Assembly (NCBI GenBank): GCA_965205535.1
Contig: CBDBHH010000005.1
Coordinates: 744,001-808,000 of the forward strand
Source of the DNA: UBA8079 sp965205535
GTDB taxonomy: Bacteria > Pseudomonadota > Alphaproteobacteria > UBA6615
Direction of reading: 5' to 3'
Length of the DNA: 64,000 nucleotides
Shown here: one piece after another, positions 58,209 through 64,000 of the stretch
How positions within the stretch are numbered: position 1 is the stretch's first letter
How the letters are laid out: every line of letters begins with the position of its first letter
Program-made: the position numbers and the translations under genes
The notes under the pieces: model-generated
What the model was told of the DNA's origin: nothing
The model's database searches: none
What the model saw: only the letters and a program-made list of their open reading frames with translations

Positions 58209-60476
58209 TCAGGGCGTCAACTCGGTTTTCCGCGTAAATTCCCGCCGGACCGTTTCAAGTTGCAACGGCAGGCGCACATAGTCACCGCGCAACCAGAGAT
58301 CAAACTGATCGATAAAGTTAGCACTGTTGATCCAGCCATCCTGCCCGCCCAGCAGGGTGAACCAGTTTGCATCGGGATCGGACATATCGGAGATATGCCG
58401 CGACTGCGAGCCGAAGCGCGTGAAATGCCGTTCGTCGGTATCGGCGTGCGCGGTCTTCATCACCGTCGTCGAACTGCCGGCAATGGGCACATCGTTGAAC
58501 CGGTATTTGCTGCCCACGATCGGGATGAAGTTCAGCGGGTGGCGCAGCCCGAGGCGGTGCATGTCACCCCAGGTCGGCAGCGCCTTGTGTTTGGCCGCCG
58601 CGTCACCCAACGCCGCCGCCAGGATCGGTGCCACATCGGCCGCGGGCGTCGTGCCGATCATCTCGGCCAGCTGTTCATCGAAACGCCCGCCAACCGAAAT
58701 CCGCGTGCGCACATCCTCACTCAGAAATTTCTCCGCGAAGGCGAACATGGTGAGCTCGAACGCCACCGCACCGGTAGAATCCACCGCATAATGTCCGTCC
58801 CATTCACGAATTTTCGCGACCAGGTCGGTTTGTGCCGGGGTTAGTTCCCGGGACACTGCGCCGAGTTTCCCCAGCAGCAGGTCACGCAGCACGACGGCTG
58901 ATTCCATATAGACGTCCTGCTGCAAAGCACTCATATCCGCAACGGTGACGATGGCGTCTCCCGACAGGAGATCACGCAGGCGGCCAATCCGGTCATCGTT
59001 GGAAAAATGCCACCCGACAGCGACGTCCGCCTCTGCCGGCTTGTTGTTGGCCGATGCGACAAAGCCGGCCGGCGGATCGAACGCCGCCGGCAACTCCCCG
59101 GCGGTGACAGTCTTCTGCCAGGGGTCGTTGCCGTCCGCCACCTCGGCCGGGATCAGCAAATCCGGCGGCGGGACCGGCGAACGATCAGGCAGCTTCACCG
59201 CCATCACCTGACCGATATGTCCGGCCGCATCCGCATAGACCATGTTCTGGCCCGGCACATGGAAGCCGTCGAGCGCAGCGCGGAACCCTTCGAAATCCCG
59301 TGCCTGGCTCATCCGCAGCATGGACGTGATCTCATCGCTCGGCTGATGGCCCATCCAGCGGAGCGCGATGGTCTCTTCAGGCCGCGCCGAATTCACCAGG
59401 GGCGAGTCCGTTATCACCGGGCCGAATCGGGTCTCGCGCACCTCGACCTCGGCGTCCAGCCACCAGCGCACACCGATGTCCTCGCTGCGGGTCACAAACT
59501 CATCCTCGGGCAGATCACTGACATCGACCAGGTCGGTGGACAGCGCCCGCATGTTGGTGCCGCCCCAGGCAATCTGGTCGTTGCGGCCGAGCGCGATAAA
59601 CGGCACGCCGGGGATCATCATGCCGACCGCGTGATAGGAGGGCGACTTGTAGCCGGCCAGCAACCAGAGGTTCGGCAGGAATACCCCCAGATGGGGATCG
59701 TTGGCGATTATCGCCGCACCGGTGCCCGTGCGGGTGCCCGATACCGCGACCGAGTTGGACCCGGCCTTGGAAAATCCGGCGAGCAATTCGCGAAAGACCG
59801 ACGCCTGATCATCCGCACCGTCGCCGATACTGGGAATCGATTCGAGCCCCTTCTCGGTCGCGCGTGCCCATATCTCGGGCCAGTCCGCACGGTCGCGCAG
59901 CGACAGCATGCCGAACCAGATCAGCCAGTTCACATCCGTCGAAGCCAGCCGGCCGATGGCAATCACATCTGCCGCGGTCCACGGTTCGCGCCCAAGGCCC
60001 AGCACGCGGTGCTCATGGGGCAGCTGTTCGGCATTGGCAATGTAATGGTTCACCCCGGCGACGAACCCGTCGAGCCAGGCCCGGGTGTCGGGCGGCATCA
60101 GGTCGAGTGTCGCCTCCGCGCCGCGCCCGAAGTTCAAAATCCGCAAGGACTTGTCGATGTCCCGCGCCAAAGGTCCGCCCATCTCGGCAACACGCCCGCG
60201 CACCAGCCGCCGTGCCACTTCCATCTGCCCCCAGCGTAAATGTGCATGCACCACGCCGAGCGCGACGGCGAGGTCCATATCGCTTTCGGCTTCGATGAAC
60301 GGCACCTAGAACTCGTTCCAGTGAATATGTACCGGTGCATCCAGAGGTACGCCGGCGACCGGGATCGCAGCGAGCCGCTGGTCCATGCTCAACGGCTCGG
60401 GCAGCGGGGTGAGGACCGCACATCCTGCGAGAACGGTCGCCATGGCCGTGCCGGCAAGCAAGTGGGTGAGGCGCAT
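58209..60476 (-). pseudogene. Penicillin acylase-family lipoprotein interrupted by an amber codon
   Basis: From ATG 60476 the frame gives a lipoprotein signal (lipobox L-A-G-C) and 'PVAGVPLDAPVHIHWNEF', then TAG at 60306-60308, then 'VPFIEAESDMDLAVALGVVHAHLRWGQMEVARR' to TGA at 58209. The block spanning the stop is the family signature (H-I-x-W/D-x-x-x-V-P-x-I-x-A), where the residue before V-P is usually Gly or Gln, so CAG to TAG is a likely change. The Ntn nucleophile is in 'KAGSNSVAVSG' (G-S-N-S). The remaining 698 residues are intact. Family members cleave amide bonds of acylated lactones or beta-lactams in the periplasm. Without readthrough the mature domain would lack its signal. Confidence 0.85.
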
Positions 60477-60592
60477 TCACATCGCTCCGGTCTTGAAACG
60501 GGATGTTGTCACAATCCATCCGCATCTGGTGAAAGCGGACCATAATTCGAGATATGGCGACCGGCAGGCGTTGTCCAGTTGCGATGGCGTGA

Positions 60593-61048
60593 TCAGACGC
60601 CCGTGACCTTGCGCAACAGGCGCAGCAGCTCTGCAGATTCGGTCTCGGTGAGATTGGCGGTGATGGCCCCGTCATGATCACGCACCATCGGTGTGACCCG
60701 TTCCAGCATCTCCGCGCCCGCGTCGGTCAGGTGCAGTTCGTGGGACCGACGGTCGGTCTTGGATCGTGAGCGCGCCACCCAGCCGCTTTGCTCCATGCGA
60801 TCGATCATCGCCACCATTGTCGACCCATCCACCCCGAGCGTGCGTGCCAGCTGGGTCTGGCTCAGGCCGGGGTTGTTGGCCACAATGATCAACAGACCAA
60901 ACCAGCCAGGCCGCATGCCCTCATCGCCCAAATTCGAAACGAAATGCTGGAACGTTTCAATCTGAGCGCGCCGCAGCTGGTAGCCGACGAGCCCCGGCAA
61001 AAGGCCCAACTCGATTTCACCAGCCTTGTTCTCGCCGTCTTCAGCCAC
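60593..61048 (-). CDS. MarR-family transcriptional regulator
   Basis: 151-aa winged-helix protein: 'LSQTQLARTLGVDGSTMVAMIDRMEQSGWVARSRSKTDRRSHELHLTDAGAEML' is the MarR wHTH with the D-x-R-x wing. MarR proteins are dimeric and often respond to aromatic acids or CoA esters. It is divergent from the thioesterase gene at 61186, which with the TRAP operon beyond it is the most likely target. Confidence 0.92.
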   Translation of the reverse strand: MAEDGENKAGEIELGLLPGLVGYQLRRAQIETFQHFVSNLGDEGMRPGWFGLLIIVANNPGLSQTQLARTLGVDGSTMVAMIDRMEQSGWVARSRSKTDRRSHELHLTDAGAEMLERVTPMVRDHDGAITANLTETESAELLRLLRKVTGV

Positions 61049-61185
61049 CGTGCAATTCCTTCGACGCGTTTCGGACCGCCTCTCTGTTTACGGGCATGAC
61101 AATTATGTACCACATCGAACCTGTTTGCCCGCGCGCCATTGACCCGCCCCGGTGCACCGTTGAAACTGACCGGAGGCACTTCGCG

Positions 61186-61638
61186 ATGATCACCGGCGGA
61201 ACCCTAAAGGGCATGTTCAAGAACACGATCAAAATACCTGTCGAGTGGGGCCATTGCGACCCTGCCAGGATCGTTTTCTATCCCAACTATTTCGTCTGGT
61301 TCGATCACGGCACCCGGCACCTGTTCGAACGTGCCGGTGTCGGCTACGAGGTCATGCTTGACGAGTACAAGACGGTCGGCCTGCCGCTGGTCGATGCCCA
61401 TGCAAAATTCCTGTCACCCAGCCGGTTCGGCGATGATCTGGAGATCACCAGCCATGTCAGCGAATGGCGCCGCCGGACACTCGTGGTGACCCATGAGGTC
61501 TCCAACGCCGGTACACCAGCCGTACTTGGCGAGGAAATCAGAGTATGGGCATCTACCGATCCCGAAACGCCCGGCAAGCTGATCACCGCTGATATCCCGG
61601 AAGATTTTCGAGCGCGTTTCGAGGCGGCGGCGGGCTGA
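61186..61638 (+). CDS. Hotdog-fold acyl-CoA thioesterase (4-hydroxybenzoyl-CoA thioesterase type)
   Basis: 150-aa hotdog protein. 'KIPVEWGHCDPARIVFYPNYFVWFDHGTRHLFE' holds the catalytic Asp in the D-P-A-x-I-V-F-Y-P-N-Y motif of 4-HBA-CoA thioesterases. ATG 61186 has GGAGG nine bases upstream; ATG 61213 is an alternative. It would release an aromatic or acyl acid from CoA. Divergent from marR, and 162 bp upstream of a TRAP operon. Confidence 0.9.
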   Translation: MITGGTLKGMFKNTIKIPVEWGHCDPARIVFYPNYFVWFDHGTRHLFERAGVGYEVMLDEYKTVGLPLVDAHAKFLSPSRFGDDLEITSHVSEWRRRTLVVTHEVSNAGTPAVLGEEIRVWASTDPETPGKLITADIPEDFRARFEAAAG

Positions 61639-61751
61639 GGTAACTTCGCACCTCCATCCCACTTTTGGCGGATGCATTGGCCAAAGGATGCGCTAGACTG
61701 CGCGCCAGCAACCGGGCGCAATAACAACAATAACCGCGACCACGAGATCAG

Positions 61752-61782
61752 GGACATTCCGGGCAACACCATCGGAATGTCC
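61752..61782 (+). promoter_or_regulatory. 9-bp dyad in the leader of the second TRAP operon
   Basis: GGACATTCC-N13-GGAATGTCC is perfect and ends 17 bp before the dctP start, just ahead of the GGGAGAAG ribosome site. It could be an operator or a leader hairpin. A second dyad, TTTGGC-N10-GCCAAA, lies at 61661-61682. Confidence 0.5.
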
Positions 61783-61799
61783 AAACAGGGAGAAGAAAT

Positions 61800-62852
61800 A
61801 TGAGCAGAAACATCATCAAGACAGCCGCTCTGGCGGGTGCTGCGATCGCAGCGCTGACCCTCAGTGCGGCGCCGGGCATGGCGCAGGAAGTGACCCTGCG
61901 GATGCAGACTTTCATTCCGCCAGTTGCCAATCCGGGCAAGACGTTCCTCACCCCGTGGGCGCAGAAAATCGAGAAGGATTCAGGCGGCCGCCTGAAGATC
62001 CAGCCGCACTGGCTCATGGCGCTTGGCGGCAAGGCGCCCCAGCTCCTCCAGCAGGCCCGCGACGGAGTCGTGGACATCGTCTGGACCCTGCCAGGCTTCT
62101 CACCGGGCCGCATGCCCGAGGTCGAGCCGTTCGAGCTGCCCTTCGTCCACAAGGATGCGCTTTCGACCACACTGGCTCTCCAGGATTTCCAGGCCAAGTA
62201 TCTCGACAAGGCGCTTGCCCCCTATAAGCCGCTCCTGCTGCACAGCCATCAGGGCTTCCTCTTCCAGACCAAGGAACCGGTCCAGAAGATGGCGGATCTG
62301 AAGGGCATGAAGTTGCGTGCCGCATCGCGTGGCGGTGTCTGGCTGCTCGAATCGCTCGGCGCCGTTGGCGTTGGCCTGCCCCTGCCGCAAATTCCCGCCG
62401 CCCTTTCCAAGGGTGTCATCGACGGCGTGACCCTGCCGTTCGAGATTGCGCCGGCGGTAAAGACCCCCGATCTGGTCAGCCACTTCTCGAGCCTCGCGGG
62501 CGCACAGCCCCGCCTGGGCACCAACGTGTTCACCTTCCTGATGAACAAGGCCAGCTACGACAAGCTGCCGCCGGACCTTCAGAAGGTGATCGACGATAAT
62601 TCGGGCAGCAATATTGCCCGCCAGGCCGGCCAGAACTGGATCGATGTGGAGACCCCGGGCCGCAACGCCGTCGCGTCGAAGCCCAAGAACAAGTTCTACG
62701 AGATCCCGGCGGCCGAGGTCGACAAGATGAAGGCGGCCTCACAGCCGGTGTTCGACCGCTGGTATGAAGAGGTCGGCAAGCGCGGCCTCGACGGCCCGGC
62801 CATGGTCATCGATGCCCTCGACATGATCGAGAAGCATTCGGGCAACTCGTAA
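61800..62852 (+). CDS. TRAP transporter solute-binding protein, DctP family (second operon)
   Basis: 350-aa periplasmic binding protein: signal peptide to about residue 28 ('SAAPGMAQ'), 'MQTFIPPVANPGKTFLTPWAQKIEKDSGGRLKIQPHW', 'DLKGMKLRAASRGGVWLLESLGAVGVGLPLPQIPAALSKGVIDGVTLPFEI' with the ligand-contact Arg. The region 'LPFEIAPAVK' replaces the W-N-N segment of C4-dicarboxylate DctP, so the ligand is probably of another class. It starts the dctPQM operon at 61800. Confidence 0.92.
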   Translation: MSRNIIKTAALAGAAIAALTLSAAPGMAQEVTLRMQTFIPPVANPGKTFLTPWAQKIEKDSGGRLKIQPHWLMALGGKAPQLLQQARDGVVDIVWTLPGFSPGRMPEVEPFELPFVHKDALSTTLALQDFQAKYLDKALAPYKPLLLHSHQGFLFQTKEPVQKMADLKGMKLRAASRGGVWLLESLGAVGVGLPLPQIPAALSKGVIDGVTLPFEIAPAVKTPDLVSHFSSLAGAQPRLGTNVFTFLMNKASYDKLPPDLQKVIDDNSGSNIARQAGQNWIDVETPGRNAVASKPKNKFYEIPAAEVDKMKAASQPVFDRWYEEVGKRGLDGPAMVIDALDMIEKHSGNS

Positions 62853-62896
62853 GGAAACCCCGTACGACCAACCCATGACCGTTCGGGTCTTCGCCG

Positions 62897-63466
62897 ATGA
62901 GCGAACTATCATCTGAGAACGCCCGGCCCGCCGATACGGTGGGCCGGGTGCTTTACGCCATCGCGCGATGGCTCGCGGTCTTTGGCGGCATCGTTCTGTG
63001 CGCCATGGCCCTGCTGACGACCGTCAGCGTGACCGGACGCTCGCTGCTCAACAATCCGATCTCCGGCGATTTCGAGCTGGTGGCCATCGGCACGGGCCTC
63101 GCCGTCTTCGCCTTCCTGCCCTGGTGCCAATTGGTTCGCGGCAATGTTCTGGTCGATTTCTTCATGTCGGCCACCCCGCCGCGTGCACGCATCTTCGCCG
63201 ATGTGGTCGGCGGCATCGTCTATCTGGCCATTGCCACGCTCCTGACATGGCGGCTGATCTTCGGCGGTCTCGACATGTACGAGTACAACGAACTGTCGAT
63301 GACCATTAACTTCCCGCGCTGGACGACGTTCCCGGCCTCCTTTGTGATGATGACCTTCCTGGTGATCGTTGTCGTCTACACGATCGGCCGCAGCCTCGCG
63401 GAGCTCCGCGCCGGGCGTTACAGTCCCGACGTGGACGGCGGCACGCCGGACGAACCGCAACCATGA
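62897..63466 (+). CDS. TRAP transporter small permease, DctQ family (second operon)
   Basis: 189-aa membrane protein with four hydrophobic segments ('WLAVFGGIVLCAMALLTTVSVTGRSLL', 'LVAIGTGLAVFAFLPWCQLVRGNVLVDFF', 'GGIVYLAIATLLTWRLIFGG', 'FPASFVMMTFLVIVVVYTIGRSL'). The 'FLPWCQ..G.V.VD' pattern is the DctQ hallmark. Its stop overlaps the dctM start (ATGA). Confidence 0.92.
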   Translation: MSELSSENARPADTVGRVLYAIARWLAVFGGIVLCAMALLTTVSVTGRSLLNNPISGDFELVAIGTGLAVFAFLPWCQLVRGNVLVDFFMSATPPRARIFADVVGGIVYLAIATLLTWRLIFGGLDMYEYNELSMTINFPRWTTFPASFVMMTFLVIVVVYTIGRSLAELRAGRYSPDVDGGTPDEPQP

Positions 63467-64000
63467 GCGGCCTCGAAATCGGGCTGATCGGCTTCGGCGC
63501 CCTGCTGATCCTGCTGGCCGTGCGCATTCCCATCGGGGTGGCGATGCTCGGCGTCGGCATCGTCGGCTATGTCACGATCGCCGGCGAGGTCGCGCTGTTC
63601 AGCTATCTCAAGACCGAAACCTACTGGCGCTTCACCAGCGACAGCCTCTCGGTGGTCCCGCTGTTCCTGCTGATGGGCCAGTTCGCCGCCAAGGCCGGGC
63701 TCAGCCAGGCCCTGTTCTCCGCGGCCTATACCTGGCTCGGGCATCATCGGGGCGGCGTTGCCATGGCCGCCGTCGGCGGCTGCGCCGGGTTCGGCGCAAT
63801 CAGCGGCTCCTCGCTTGCCACCTCGGCCACCATGGGCCAGGTCGCCCTGCCCGAACTGCGGCGGTTCAACTATTCCGGCGCCCTGGCCACGGGCACCCTG
63901 GCCGCCGGCGGCACCCTGGGCATCCTGATTCCGCCCTCGATCGTGTTGATCATCTATGCGGTGATGGTCGAGGCGAATGTGGCGACACTTTTCCAGGCGG
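63463..64000 (+). CDS. TRAP transporter large permease, DctM family (3' end outside window)
   Basis: First 179 residues of a DctM-type permease: several membrane segments, the glycine-rich 'GGCAGFGAISGSSLATSATMGQVALPELRRFNYSGALATGTLAAGGTLGILIPPSIVLIIYA' with the IPPS motif. The coding frame runs off the right edge. Overlaps dctQ by 4 bp. Confidence 0.92.
   Translation, partial: MSGLEIGLIGFGALLILLAVRIPIGVAMLGVGIVGYVTIAGEVALFSYLKTETYWRFTSDSLSVVPLFLLMGQFAAKAGLSQALFSAAYTWLGHHRGGVAMAAVGGCAGFGAISGSSLATSATMGQVALPELRRFNYSGALATGTLAAGGTLGILIPPSIVLIIYAVMVEANVATLFQA

Noticed and set aside
60306..60308. Pyrrolysine recoding of the amber codon in the penicillin acylase gene
   Set aside because: No pylT or pylS-like sequence is visible and the family has no pyrrolysine members; a CAG to TAG change is simpler.

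Overview
The window is high-GC chromosomal DNA that looks alphaproteobacterial (Rhodospirillales-like by inference). The grounds are three TRAP-type solute-binding genes with two TRAP operons, several xanthine-dehydrogenase-family molybdoenzymes, CoA-dependent catabolic genes and a sigma-54 transport circuit. No rRNA or other marker in the window fixes the taxon.

Layout. 1-4262: tail of a DctD-like sigma-54 activator, a near-perfect sigma-54 promoter and a dctPQM TRAP operon. 4270-9149: two tandem ACMSD-type amidohydrolases and a divergent molybdenum hydroxylase large subunit. 9176-10706: a redox operon of thioredoxin, an AhpD-like protein with an in-frame TGA in a CxxU motif, and a cysteine-less paralogue. 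10847-14075: an orphan TRAP-like binding protein, a luciferase-like oxidoreductase and an EamA exporter. 14271-17584: selA-selB. 17642-23598: a BON protein, a PhyH oxygenase, an MBL-fold hydrolase, cupins, a peroxiredoxin-like protein with an in-frame TGA (UxxC), and a YbjN/DUF1036 pair split by TAA. 23570-41746: an 18-kb genomic island inserted in the tRNA-Sec gene selC. 41704-45378: intact selC, an NADH-dehydrogenase-like/SelD fusion and a GrdB-like protein with an in-frame TGA (UxxC). 45483-56649: a GST, two molybdenum hydroxylase large subunits, an acyl-CoA dehydrogenase, a two-subunit and a family III CoA-transferase, and a PEP-mutase/isocitrate-lyase-type enzyme. 56653-64000: a GH3 protein, a penicillin-acylase lipoprotein gene broken by an amber codon, a MarR regulator, a hotdog thioesterase and the start of a second TRAP operon.

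The main result is a selenocysteine locus. selA, selB, selC and selD plus three genes whose TGA codons are best read as selenocysteine lie within about 36 kb. In each of the three the TGA continues in the same frame into the rest of the protein, sits in a CxxU or UxxC redox motif, and is followed by a possible short hairpin with a G in its apical loop. Without recoding, all three would be called as broken genes.

The selC island is bounded by 185-bp direct repeats with two mismatches. Each repeat carries the end of the upstream gene, the selC promoter and the 5' half of tRNA-Sec, so the incoming copy rebuilds a complete tRNA on the right and leaves a promoter-bearing half tRNA on the left. The island holds a type I restriction system with a Shedu nuclease gene inside the operon, an IS3 element that clipped the Shedu gene, a SprT/YgjP-like metalloprotease gene, an unfamiliar two-gene cassette (a 550-aa protein plus a PLD-like protein frameshifted in a 9-G tract), and a P4/D5-type primase cut off exactly at the right repeat. 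I see no integrase.
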